A DNA stretch of 64,000 nt from Gammaproteobacteria bacterium. Its GTDB lineage: Bacteria > Pseudomonadota > Gammaproteobacteria > Steroidobacterales > Steroidobacteraceae. A program made the position numbers and the translations under genes. Location of the stretch: contig PKRE01000001.1 in NCBI GenBank assembly GCA_017577615.1, positions 620,001 through 684,000 on the forward strand. The letters are read 5' to 3'. Numbering within the stretch: the stretch's first letter is position 1; each line of letters begins with the position of its first letter. The notes beneath the pieces are model-generated. The model saw nothing but the letters and a program-made list of their open reading frames with translations. It ran no database searches and was not told the DNA's origin. Below, one piece after another: positions 1 to 7,313 of this stretch.

Positions 1-477
1 CGCTGCACAATCCAGCAACGCAGTGATGCGGCTGCGATCGAGCATGCGCACGATAACGAGCACGCCGCCCGCTCCGGCAGCACGCGCTTCCATCACCTGG
101 TAAGGATCCACGAGGAAATCCTTGCGCATCGCCGGAATGTCGAACGGACGCAACGCTTCCGCAGCCCGGCGTAAGTGCTCGAGCGACCCGCCGAAGCGCG
201 AAGGCTCGGTCAGCACGGATACGGCACAGGCACCGCCTTGTGCATACGCTTTGACGCGCGACTCGACGTCGCTCGTATGCGCCGACAGGTCCCCCGCCGA
301 GGGCGAATGCAGCTTGCACTCGGCGATCACATCGAATCCCTCGGGCGAGAGCTTCAACATCGGCGGCGCGGGCAGCTCGCACACTCGCGCCCACAATGCC
401 TCTTCGGACTCTCTCGCGCGTGCTTCCTCAAGCCTCTTGAGGCTCGCCTGCGCCATTTCGGTGAGAAAACCGGACAT
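1..477 (-). CDS. trpC: Indole-3-glycerol phosphate synthase, C-terminally truncated by the window edge
   Basis: This enzyme closes the indole ring in tryptophan biosynthesis, converting carboxyphenylaminodeoxyribulose phosphate to indole-3-glycerol phosphate in the cytoplasm. The visible 159 codons begin MSGFLTEMAQAS and contain the family's phosphate/lysine segment as IAECKLHSPSAGDLS, followed by AVSVLTEPSRFGGS and MRKDFLVDPYQV, all in the order expected for the N-terminal half of the TIM barrel. The ATG at 475-477 is the start; the gene runs off the left edge. It is the last visible gene of the trp operon, 127 bases after trpD. That gap holds a small AGAGC/GCTCT hairpin but no clear terminator, so co-transcription with trpD is likely. 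Confidence 0.93.
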   Translation of the reverse strand, partial: MSGFLTEMAQASLKRLEEARARESEEALWARVCELPAPPMLKLSPEGFDVIAECKLHSPSAGDLSAHTSDVESRVKAYAQGGACAVSVLTEPSRFGGSLEHLRRAAEALRPFDIPAMRKDFLVDPYQVMEARAAGAGGVLVIVRMLDRSRITALLDCAA

Positions 478-604
478 AGTTCAGGGCATAGGATATGGGC
501 TACGGGTATCGAAGAGCTTGGGCTCTCCAGCGCATGCGATCAAGCGACGTGGCACTCTCGCCTGCATCACATTCGAGCTCCCTGCACTCCCTACGCCTGC
601 CCGT

Positions 605-1648
605 CTAGCCCGATGTGCTCGCAGCACGGCTGGCGCCGAATGCGGCTAACTTCTCGAGAAGCTTACGCGCTGCACCAGAATCGATCGCGTCCTCTGCCAT
701 GCGCGCGGCCTCCACCGGCGTCGCCGCTTTGCCGAGCATCTCCAGCACGAGCGCAGCCTGCAGAACGATGGCGTTCCTGTGCGCGCCCCGCTGCTCGCCT
801 TCCAGGACCGCACGCAACTGCCGCGCGTTGTACTCGGCGTCGCCGCCTTTGAGCTCTTCGGCTCTGCAGGCAGGCAGTCCGAACTCTTCCGCGCTGCGCA
901 CGCTGCGCGCGACGCGTCCAGGCCGCACGTCGAAGAGCGTAAAGGGTCCCACCGGCGTGGCTTCGTCCCACCCTGGCGCGCCGTGCACGACATACGTACG
1001 TTCGATCGGCATGCCTGCGAGCGTCTCGGCCATCACCTCGGCGACCTCGACACTGTACGCGCCGATCAGATGAAACGGCGGCTCAGCCGGGTTCGAGAGT
1101 GGGCCCAGAATGTTGAACACAGTGCGCACACCCATCGCCTGCCGAATCGGCATGATGGCCTTCATCGCGGGGTGGTAGTGAGGCGCGAAGAAGAATGTGA
1201 AGCTCGTCGCATCGAGGCACTCGCCTGCAAGCTTCTCGTCCAGCGGCAGCTGTAACCCCAGCGCACGGATGACATCCGCGCTGCCGCTGCGGCTCGACAC
1301 CGAGCTCGTGCCGTGCTTTGCGACGCGAATGCCCATCGATGCAACGAGCAGCGCTGCGCCGGAAGACAAGTTGAAGCTGCCCGAACCATCGCCGCCCGTG
1401 CCCACCATGTCCACGATCGGTGAGCCAGGCGACAGAATCGGACGCCGGGCGAGCTTGCGCATGCTCTTCGCAAAACCACGCACTTCATCGGCCGTCTCAC
1501 CTTTCGTGCGCAACGCCGCGAGCAAAGCGCCGCCCATGGCAGGCGCAATCGAGCCTTCCGCCAATGCGAGCATGAGCTCGGAAGCCTGCGTTTCGCTGAG
1601 ATTGCGGCGCTGGAGGAGTTGTTCGAGCGTCTCTTTCAGTTGTGTCAT
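605..1648 (-). CDS. trpD: Anthranilate phosphoribosyltransferase
   Basis: This enzyme transfers the phosphoribosyl group of PRPP to anthranilate, the second dedicated step of tryptophan synthesis. The 347-residue product has the usual length. It shows the glycine-rich PRPP loop DMVGTGGDGSGSFNLSSG, the motif KHGTSSVSSRSGSADVIRAL with the conserved Lys/Ser/Asp, and FNILGPLSNP, all diagnostic of the family. The ATG lies two bases after the trpG stop, so the two are surely translated from one message. This trpD is not fused to trpG, unlike the enterobacterial arrangement. Confidence 0.96.
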   Translation of the reverse strand: MTQLKETLEQLLQRRNLSETQASELMLALAEGSIAPAMGGALLAALRTKGETADEVRGFAKSMRKLARRPILSPGSPIVDMVGTGGDGSGSFNLSSGAALLVASMGIRVAKHGTSSVSSRSGSADVIRALGLQLPLDEKLAGECLDATSFTFFFAPHYHPAMKAIMPIRQAMGVRTVFNILGPLSNPAEPPFHLIGAYSVEVAEVMAETLAGMPIERTYVVHGAPGWDEATPVGPFTLFDVRPGRVARSVRSAEEFGLPACRAEELKGGDAEYNARQLRAVLEGEQRGAHRNAIVLQAALVLEMLGKAATPVEAARMAEDAIDSGAARKLLEKLAAFGASRAASTSG

Positions 1649-1650
1649 CG

Positions 1651-2241
1651 CTATCTCGTCCCAGAGCGCAACTTGAGAAAACCGCCCATGAGCTGCGGAC
1701 CCTGCGGCGTCAGAACGCTTTCAGGATGAAACTGCACACCTTCGATGGCGTACGTCTTGTGGCGCACGCCCATGATCTCGCCTTCGCGCGTATGCGCCGA
1801 GATTTCCAGACAATCCGGTAATGATTCCGGCTCGGCGATCAACGAGTGATAGCGCCCCGCTTCGAACGGCTCGGGCATGTGCTCGAGAATTGTCTTGCGA
1901 TCGTGGTGCACGAGCGAAGTTTTCCCGTGCATCAGCCGCGCTGCGCGTACGACTCTGCCTCCGAAGACTTCGACGAGCGCCTGATGACCCAGGCACACGC
2001 CGAGAATCGGCACCTTGCCTGTGAACGCTTCGATCATTCGCAAGGATACGCCGGCATCGCGAGGCACGCCCGGACCCGGCGAGATACACAGGTGCGTGGG
2101 CTCGAGCGCGCGCGCCTGCTCGACGGTGATCTCGTCGTTGCGATACACCATGACCTCGGCGCCGAGCACCATGAAGGCTTGCACCAGGTTGTAGGTGAAC
2201 GAGTCGTAGTTATCAATGAGCAACAGTCGGGGTGGGCTCAT
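1651..2241 (-). CDS. trpG: Anthranilate synthase glutamine amidotransferase component
   Basis: This subunit provides ammonia from glutamine to TrpE for anthranilate formation. The 196-residue class I amidotransferase domain begins MSPPRLLLIDNYDSFTYN. It contains the oxyanion region ISPGPGVPRDAG, the nucleophile Cys in ILGVCLGHQALVE and the His-Glu pair in VQFHPESVL. A longer reading frame extends upstream to 2952 but is only a shadow of trpE. The start at 2239-2241 is fixed by the start of homology and by the four-base ATGA overlap with the trpE stop, which indicates translational coupling of the two subunits. Confidence 0.96.
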   Translation of the reverse strand: MSPPRLLLIDNYDSFTYNLVQAFMVLGAEVMVYRNDEITVEQARALEPTHLCISPGPGVPRDAGVSLRMIEAFTGKVPILGVCLGHQALVEVFGGRVVRAARLMHGKTSLVHHDRKTILEHMPEPFEAGRYHSLIAEPESLPDCLEISAHTREGEIMGVRHKTYAIEGVQFHPESVLTPQGPQLMGGFLKLRSGTR

Positions 2242-3623
2242 AAACCCTCCTGCGCGAGCGCCAGCGCACGGCGGACGATCTCGCTCTTGGCGAGCACCTC
2301 GCGGTACTCCGTTTCCGGCACGCTGTCGGCCACCAGTCCGGCGCCTGCCTGGAAACTGTAGGTGTCGCCGCTGAACACGATTGTTCGGATCGTGATCGCC
2401 TGATCCATGTCGCCGCCGGTGCCGAAGTATCCGACCGTCCCACCGTAGAAGCCGCGTCGTACCGGCTCGAGCTCGTCGATGATCTGCATCGCGCGCACCT
2501 TCGGCGCGCCGACCAACGTTCCAGCCGGGAACGCTGCCGCGAAGAGATCGAATGCGTCCTTGCCTTCCGCGATCTGACCATTCACGCCACTGACGATGTG
2601 CATGACGTGGCTGTAGCGCTCGATCGAACGGTAGGGGTCGACGTGCACGGAGCCTGCCTTCGCCACGCGTCCGAGATCGTTGCGAGCGAGATCCACGAGC
2701 ATGACGTGCTCGGCGTTCTCTTTTGGATCCGCCAGGAGCTCTTCTTGTAGACGTGCATCTTCGGCAGCATCGGCGCCTCGCGGACGGGTACCCGCGATCG
2801 GGCGCATCTGAGCCAGGCCGTTCGACAGTTTCACGAGCGCTTCGGGCGATGAGCCGACGACGACACGATCGCCGAGGTCGCAAAAGTACATGTAAGGAGA
2901 CGGGTTCAGCAGCCGCAGCGCACGATAGGTCTCGAACGGCTCGAGCTCGCACTGTCCCGAGAAGCGGACCGATAGCACGAGCTGGTACACGTCGCCGGCC
3001 GCGATGTACTCCTTTGTACGGTGCACGCCCTGGATGAATTCGGCCTCGCTGAGGCTGCCGACCGGCGGCGAATAGCGCGCACGCTTGCTCGTCGCGGGAA
3101 CGCCTCCACGCAGGGCCCGGATCACTTCGCGCCGCAACGCCTCGCGCTCGCTCTCGCTGCCAGCATGCAGCAAGGCCACGCCCCTGGTCAGGTGATCGAA
3201 CACGAGCAGCGAGCGAGGTGCCAAATAATGCACTTCCGGCGTCCCGTCGCAGGCCGCTGCCCGCGACGGCAGCCGCTCAAACCGCCGCACGAGGTCATAA
3301 CCAGCCACGCCGACCAACCCGCCGGCAAGCGGGACACCCGGGATTCGTGGCGTGGGCTGAGGAGCGTGCGCGAGCGCGCGACGGAATGCATCGAGCAGCC
3401 CCTGCTTGGTCGCGGGCGCGGGCTCGGTGCGCCCGTCCACGGTCAGGCCGCGCTCGTCCAACCGCAGCTCAGAGCAATCGCCGAATCCAATAAACGAATA
3501 GCGCGCAAGCCGTTCGCCGCCTTCCACGCTTTCCAGCAGAAAACGCGGTCGGAACGGCTTGAGCTTGAGGTACGCCGACACCGGCGTATCCAAGTCAGCA
3601 GCAATGTCAAATGGCGGTTTCAA
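2238..3623 (-). CDS. trpE: Anthranilate synthase component I
   Basis: This is the chorismate-converting catalytic subunit and first enzyme of the tryptophan branch. The 461-residue product carries the N-terminal LLESVEGGERLARYSFIGF segment associated with tryptophan feedback binding. It also has the chorismate-binding core motifs LLNPSPYMYFCDLGD, SSPEALVK, PIAGTRPRG and VDLARNDLGRV. The start codon is TTG at 3621-3623, chosen because a GAGGAG ribosome binding site sits six bases upstream and homology begins directly after it. It is the first structural gene of the operon, about 50 bases downstream of the attenuator terminator. Confidence 0.96.
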   Translation of the reverse strand: MKPPFDIAADLDTPVSAYLKLKPFRPRFLLESVEGGERLARYSFIGFGDCSELRLDERGLTVDGRTEPAPATKQGLLDAFRRALAHAPQPTPRIPGVPLAGGLVGVAGYDLVRRFERLPSRAAACDGTPEVHYLAPRSLLVFDHLTRGVALLHAGSESEREALRREVIRALRGGVPATSKRARYSPPVGSLSEAEFIQGVHRTKEYIAAGDVYQLVLSVRFSGQCELEPFETYRALRLLNPSPYMYFCDLGDRVVVGSSPEALVKLSNGLAQMRPIAGTRPRGADAAEDARLQEELLADPKENAEHVMLVDLARNDLGRVAKAGSVHVDPYRSIERYSHVMHIVSGVNGQIAEGKDAFDLFAAAFPAGTLVGAPKVRAMQIIDELEPVRRGFYGGTVGYFGTGGDMDQAITIRTIVFSGDTYSFQAGAGLVADSVPETEYREVLAKSEIVRRALALAQEGL

Positions 3624-3673
3624 GCGAAGCTCCTCGTCCTAGACCTTTCCCCTGCAGGCCGGCGAGAGGCTAC

Positions 3674-3710
3674 AAAAAAACCCATCCCCGGACTGCGCTC
3701 GGAGATGGGT
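3674..3710 (-). terminator. trp operon attenuator (rho-independent terminator)
   Basis: Read on the minus strand, an 11-bp stem (ACCCATCTCCG pairing with CGGGGATGGGT, one G-U wobble) is followed directly by seven T residues, between the trpL leader peptide and trpE. Two competing structures are visible. A pause hairpin at 3758-3780 pairs CGCCTCTC, just after the Trp codons, with GAGGGGCG. Its distal segment GGAGAGGGG (3760-3768) can instead pair with CCCATCTCC (3701-3709), the left arm of the terminator, in 8 of 9 positions. That is the classical 1:2, 2:3 and 3:4 set. Ribosome stalling on Trp codons would mask segment 1 and let transcription continue into trpE. Confidence 0.9.
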
Positions 3711-3768
3711 TCTCTGGATTCTTCAGCGGTGTTCTAGCGCCCAGCAGCAAGTTCCAGCGCCCCTCTCC

Positions 3769-3825
3769 TCACGAGAGGCGCCACCACCAGCGATTTGAAA
3801 GGACTTGGTCCCTGAGCGTCATCAT
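3769..3825 (-). CDS. trpL: trp operon leader peptide with three consecutive Trp codons
   Basis: An 18-residue reading frame, MMTLRDQVLSNRWWWRLS, ends in TGA inside the pause hairpin. The WWW run (TGG TGG TGG, 3781-3789) and the position directly before an attenuator and trpE identify it as the regulatory leader peptide. When charged tRNA-Trp is scarce the ribosome should stall there. There is no room for a normal ribosome binding site: the -10 box of the only good promoter ends ten bases before the first ATG, so the transcript probably starts within zero to four bases of the ATG. The two tandem ATGs may assist leaderless initiation. The sense of the peptide is directly visible; its leaderless translation is inferred. 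Confidence 0.88.
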   Translation of the reverse strand: MMTLRDQVLSNRWWWRLS

Positions 3826-3834
3826 GGCCCCGCA

Positions 3835-3863
3835 GTATTACGTGGGTGCCGCCGCGGCGTCAA
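3835..3863 (-). promoter_or_regulatory. Predicted sigma70-type promoter of the trp operon
   Basis: On the minus strand TTGACG (3858-3863) and TAATAC (3835-3840) are separated by exactly 17 bases. This is the best promoter match upstream of trpL. The discriminator that follows is TGCGGGGCC, GC-rich as in stringently controlled promoters. Two identical 10-bp palindromes, CGCCGCGGCG, lie at 3850-3859 (overlapping the -35 edge and spacer) and 3871-3880 (just upstream of -35). Their centres are 21 bp apart, so they may be operators. The promoter starts about 40 bases after the dps stop codon. Confidence 0.75.
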
Positions 3864-3903
3864 GGGACCTCGCCGCGGCGTGCAGCACGACGTCACGACA
3901 GAG

Positions 3904-4371
3904 TCAGTCGAGTAGGCTGCGAAGCATCCAGGCATTCTTCTCGTGAACCTGCATCCGCTGTGTCAGCAGGTCCGCGGTCGGCTCGTCGCTTGCCTTTTCG
4001 ACTATCGGAAAGAGCTCGCGCGCCGTGCGAACGACGGTCTCTTGGCCGATCACGAGCTGGCGAATCATCTCCTTGGCATCGGGCACGCCCTCTTCCTCTT
4101 CGATGCTCGTCAGCTTCGAATAAGCCCGATACGAGCCGGGTGCGGGATAGCCCAGCGCGCGAATACGCTCAGCGATCTGATCCACTGCGCCCGCGAGCTC
4201 CGTGTACTGCTGCTCGAACATGAGGTGCAGCGTATTGAACATGGGCCCGGTGACGTTCCAGTGATAATTGTGAGTCTTTAGATAAAGAGTGTAAGTATCG
4301 GCCAGGAGCTTGGACAAGCCATTGGCAATGGCCTCCCGGTCTTTCTCGGAAATGCCTATATTGATTTGCAT
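3904..4371 (-). CDS. dps: Dps-type DNA-protecting mini-ferritin
   Basis: Proteins of this family form 12-subunit shells that oxidise and store iron and shield DNA in starvation or oxidative stress. The 155-residue product has the Dps four-helix signature: KTHNYHWNVTGPMFNTLHLM, FEQQYTELAGAVDQIAERIR and RALGYPAPGSYRAYSKLTSI. The conserved His, Asp and Glu residues of the inter-subunit ferroxidase centre are present. The frame stays open 60 bases further upstream, but the ATG at 4369-4371 is preferred because AGGAGGT stands just before it. A perfect inverted repeat in the promoter region (4392-4405) suggests repressor or redox control. It lies upstream of the trp operon on the same strand with its own promoter. 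Confidence 0.93.
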   Translation of the reverse strand: MQINIGISEKDREAIANGLSKLLADTYTLYLKTHNYHWNVTGPMFNTLHLMFEQQYTELAGAVDQIAERIRALGYPAPGSYRAYSKLTSIEEEEGVPDAKEMIRQLVIGQETVVRTARELFPIVEKASDEPTADLLTQRMQVHEKNAWMLRSLLD

Positions 4372-4391
4372 ACTACCTCCTGAATGCCCGT

Positions 4392-4429
4392 TGTTGTCCA
4401 CAACATACCTGGTCCGGGCATGAGAAACC
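4392..4429 (-). promoter_or_regulatory. Candidate dps promoter with overlapping operator
   Basis: Reading toward dps, TTGGTT and TATGTT are 18 bases apart and could serve as -35 and -10 boxes. A perfect inverted repeat, TGTTGT-GG-ACAACA (4392-4405), overlaps the -10 element and the expected transcription start, the position expected for a repressor site. The binding protein cannot be named from the sequence. Confidence 0.45.
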
Positions 4430-4598
4430 AATTAGAAATGCCTATTGCCCCCATCGGAAGTTCGTAACTTTTACCGAGGCGGGAAAGTTCCTAACCGGAT
4501 TATCACCGCCGCTCGACTGAGCGTTCACCGGCCGATCCCTAGGATTGCCCTTGGCGGCACACCCCGTGCCACAGCACTGAGCACCTCTAGGGATCCTT

Positions 4599-6032
4599 AT
4601 GCAACCATCAGAATACGAATCGCCTACGCCGAACCCGGCCAGCACCTTACGCGCATCCATTGCAACGGTCTTGCTCGTCGCGGCAACAGCTGCGTCAGCC
4701 GACGACATCTCGGAGCTGCGTGAGCGCCTTGACGAGCAAGCACAACAAATCAAAGTGCTGGAGCGAAAGCTCGAGCTCGCAGAAGAAGCGCAGAAGGCGG
4801 CAGCGCCGGTGACAGCAGTGGTCAAAGCAGGCCCAAGCGGATTCAGCATCGGCACGCCAGACAATGCGAACGTAGTCAAGCTGCGCGGCGTGCTCCACTT
4901 CGATGGGCGCCGTTTCGACGACGATGTCACACCTTCCACTGCCGACACATTCATCCTGCGGCGCGTGCGCCCAACGCTGGAAGGCACGCTGAACGGAATC
5001 TTCGATTACAGATTCACGCCCGACTTCGCCGGCGGCCGCACGATCATCCTGGATGCTTTCATTGCGGCGCGATTGGCACCGTGGGCGACAGTGACAGCCG
5101 GTAAGTTCAAGGTGCCGGTCGGCCTCGAGCGTCTCGTGTCAGCCAGTGATCTGCGCTTCATCGAACGTGGCTTTCCCACCAGCCTGGTGCCAAACCGTGA
5201 TCTCGGCGTGCAGCTCAGCGGCGATCTTGCCGGCGGCAAGATCAGCTACTCGATCGGCTACTTCAACGGGGTGAACGACGGGGGCAGCAGCGATGCCATA
5301 GGGGATGTCGAGAACGATACGTCGGGAGACTGGGCGGCGCGCATTTTCTTCACCCCGTTTCAGGACACCGACCTGTACGCACTACGCGGGCTCGGTTTCG
5401 GTGTTGCCGGCACTTATATCGACACGACGGGGAGCCCGACGAACAGCCTGCTCGGGGGCTATCGCACGCCGGGACAACAGACTTTCTTCAGCTATCGCAG
5501 CACGAGCGGCACCAGCCAAGGGACATACGCGGACGGCGAGCGTATCCGCATCACCCCGCAGGCGTACTACGCGCACAACAGCTTCCTCGCGCTCGCCGAA
5601 TACGTCCGAGTATCGCAAGACGTCTCGCGTGTCACGAACGCCGGCACGACGCGGTCGGCTTCGCTCGACCACACGGCCTGGCAGATCCAGCTAGCATGGT
5701 TTCTGACGGGCGAAGAGCAGAGCTTCAAAGGCTTCAAGCCGAAATCAGTGTTCTCCCCGAAGGACGGCACCTGGGGTGCCGTCGAGCTCGTCGCCCGCTA
5801 TCACGAGCTCGATATCGACGATGACGCGTTCGTAGGGGGAGCAGATTCGTTTGCGAATCCCGCGACCGCTGCCTCCAAGGCGAGCGCCTGGGGTATCGGA
5901 GTGAACTGGTATCTCAACCGCAACTACAAGCTTTCGCTCAACTACGACGTGACGAGCTTCGATGGCGGTGCCGCAACGGGCGACCGCAAGGACGAAAAAG
6001 CGCTGTTCACGCGCTTCGGTTTGGCTTTCTGA
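4599..6032 (+). CDS. Phosphate-selective porin (OprP/OprO family)
   Basis: This is an outer-membrane beta-barrel porin. Family members form trimers that admit phosphate or pyrophosphate, though substrate cannot be read from sequence. The 477-residue product starts with a long n-region, then a hydrophobic signal segment ending in ATAASA. A charged coiled-coil stretch follows (about residues 36-72, DDISELRERLDEQAQQIKVL), typical of this family, and then the barrel. Recognisable blocks include LRGVLHFDGRRF, FILRRVRPTLEGTLNG, AGKFKVPVGLERL and the C-terminal aromatic residue of an outer-membrane protein (FGLAF). It is 27 bases upstream of a sulfate-type binding protein, probably one transcript. 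No convincing pho box was seen. Confidence 0.88.
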   Translation: MQPSEYESPTPNPASTLRASIATVLLVAATAASADDISELRERLDEQAQQIKVLERKLELAEEAQKAAAPVTAVVKAGPSGFSIGTPDNANVVKLRGVLHFDGRRFDDDVTPSTADTFILRRVRPTLEGTLNGIFDYRFTPDFAGGRTIILDAFIAARLAPWATVTAGKFKVPVGLERLVSASDLRFIERGFPTSLVPNRDLGVQLSGDLAGGKISYSIGYFNGVNDGGSSDAIGDVENDTSGDWAARIFFTPFQDTDLYALRGLGFGVAGTYIDTTGSPTNSLLGGYRTPGQQTFFSYRSTSGTSQGTYADGERIRITPQAYYAHNSFLALAEYVRVSQDVSRVTNAGTTRSASLDHTAWQIQLAWFLTGEEQSFKGFKPKSVFSPKDGTWGAVELVARYHELDIDDDAFVGGADSFANPATAASKASAWGIGVNWYLNRNYKLSLNYDVTSFDGGAATGDRKDEKALFTRFGLAF

Positions 6033-6059
6033 CTTGCACTTCCGACTTGGAGAACCGCT

Positions 6060-7064
6060 ATGAGAGTTGGCATATGCACATTGATCGCGACGCTTGCGAT
6101 GACCGCCATTACAAGCGCTGCGCTCGCTAAAGACATCACTCTGCTGAACGTCTCCTACGATCCCACTCGCGAGCTCTACGAGGAGTACAACAAGGCGTTC
6201 GCCGCATACTGGAAAGAGAAGACCGGCGATACGGTCATCATCAAGCAATCGCACGGCGGCTCGGGCAAGCAAGCGCGCACGGTAATCGACGGCCTCGCTG
6301 CCGATGTCGTGACGCTCGCGCTCGCTGGCGACATCGATGCGATCGCGACGGTGGGCAAGCTGTTGCCGATCAACTGGCAGTCGCGCCTACCGCGCAACAG
6401 CTCACCATACACTTCGACGATCGTGTTCCTGGTGCGCAAGGGCAATCCGAAGGGCATCAAGGACTGGGACGATCTGATCAAACCTGGTATTTCCGTCATC
6501 ACGCCGAATCCGAAGACATCGGGCGGAGCGCGCTGGAACTATCTGGCCGCCTGGGCATGGGCACTGCGGCAGCCGGGCGGCAATGAGGCGACCGCGAAAG
6601 AGTTCGTGCAGAAGCTCTACAAAAACGTTCCAGTGCTCGATACCGGCGCACGCGGCTCGACCACGACATTCGTTCAGCGCGGGATCGGAGACGTGTTGTT
6701 GGCCTGGGAAAACGAGGCGCATCTCTCGATTCGTGAGCTCGGACCGAACAAGGTCGAGATCGTCTACCCCTCGCTCAGCATTCTTGCGGAGCCGCCCGTT
6801 GCGGTCGTCGACAAAGTCGCTCTACGCCGCGGCACGCGCGAGATAGCGACCGAATACCTGAAGTATCTCTACACCCCGGAGGCTCAGGAGATCATCGCAC
6901 GCAACTTCTATCGTCCCACCGACGAGAAGGTGGCTGCAAAGTATGCACACCAGTTCCCGAAGCTCGAGCTCGTGACGATCGACGACTTCGGCGGCTGGGC
7001 GCAAGCACACAAAGTGCACTTCGCCGACGGCGGGATATTCGATCAGATCACGAGCCGGAGGTAG
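6060..7064 (+). CDS. sbp: Sulfate/thiosulfate-type ABC transporter substrate-binding protein
   Basis: A periplasmic solute-binding protein of the Sbp/CysP family. The 334-residue product has a signal peptide (MRVGICTLIATLAMTAITSAALA). It then shows family blocks TLLNVSYDPTRELYEEYN, IKQSHGGSGKQARTVIDGL, the oxyanion-binding region around NPKTSGGARWNYLAAWAWAL and RGSTTTFVQRGIGDVLLAWE. The ATG is preceded by GGAG. No permease or ATPase genes follow, so it must use a transporter encoded elsewhere. Its coupling to an OprP-like porin suggests a joint anion-uptake role. The strong hairpin at 7081-7109 probably ends this transcript. Confidence 0.93.
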   Translation: MRVGICTLIATLAMTAITSAALAKDITLLNVSYDPTRELYEEYNKAFAAYWKEKTGDTVIIKQSHGGSGKQARTVIDGLAADVVTLALAGDIDAIATVGKLLPINWQSRLPRNSSPYTSTIVFLVRKGNPKGIKDWDDLIKPGISVITPNPKTSGGARWNYLAAWAWALRQPGGNEATAKEFVQKLYKNVPVLDTGARGSTTTFVQRGIGDVLLAWENEAHLSIRELGPNKVEIVYPSLSILAEPPVAVVDKVALRRGTREIATEYLKYLYTPEAQEIIARNFYRPTDEKVAAKYAHQFPKLELVTIDDFGGWAQAHKVHFADGGIFDQITSRR

Positions 7065-7080
7065 CCTCCGCACTGTAGGC

Positions 7081-7109
7081 GGCGCGCGGCGTTACGCACG
7101 CCGCGCGCC
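7081..7109 (+). terminator. GC-rich hairpin after sbp, probable terminator
   Basis: A perfect 11-bp stem, GGCGCGCGGCG pairing with CGCCGCGCGCC around a 7-base loop, lies 17 bases after the sbp stop codon. Only a weak T-rich tail follows, so it may act as a terminator or as a 3' end stabiliser. The rest of the gap to 7313 holds a copy of the intergenic CCTCCAGCC-type repeat (7205-7228) and no gene. Confidence 0.6.
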
Positions 7110-7313
7110 CTTCGTCGATCAGGCTCTGGCACGGCGGTAACGGAACTGCGTCAGGAACGCTGCCGCCACGCTGCAAGAGCAGTTGCCAGGAGCCCCATTC
7201 CCTGCTCCAGCCTCCGGCCTCCAGCCCATAGCCTTCATCATCGACACCGCGGCTTCGTGCCGCTAGGCTTGTTCGTACATGGAGTCGTCGTAGCAGATGG
7301 TCAGTACGTCTAA

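Noticed and set aside
1651..2952. A longer version of trpG running into trpE
   Set aside because: The extra 237 residues are a frame-shifted reading of trpE and lack homology; the ATG at 2241 begins the amidotransferase domain.
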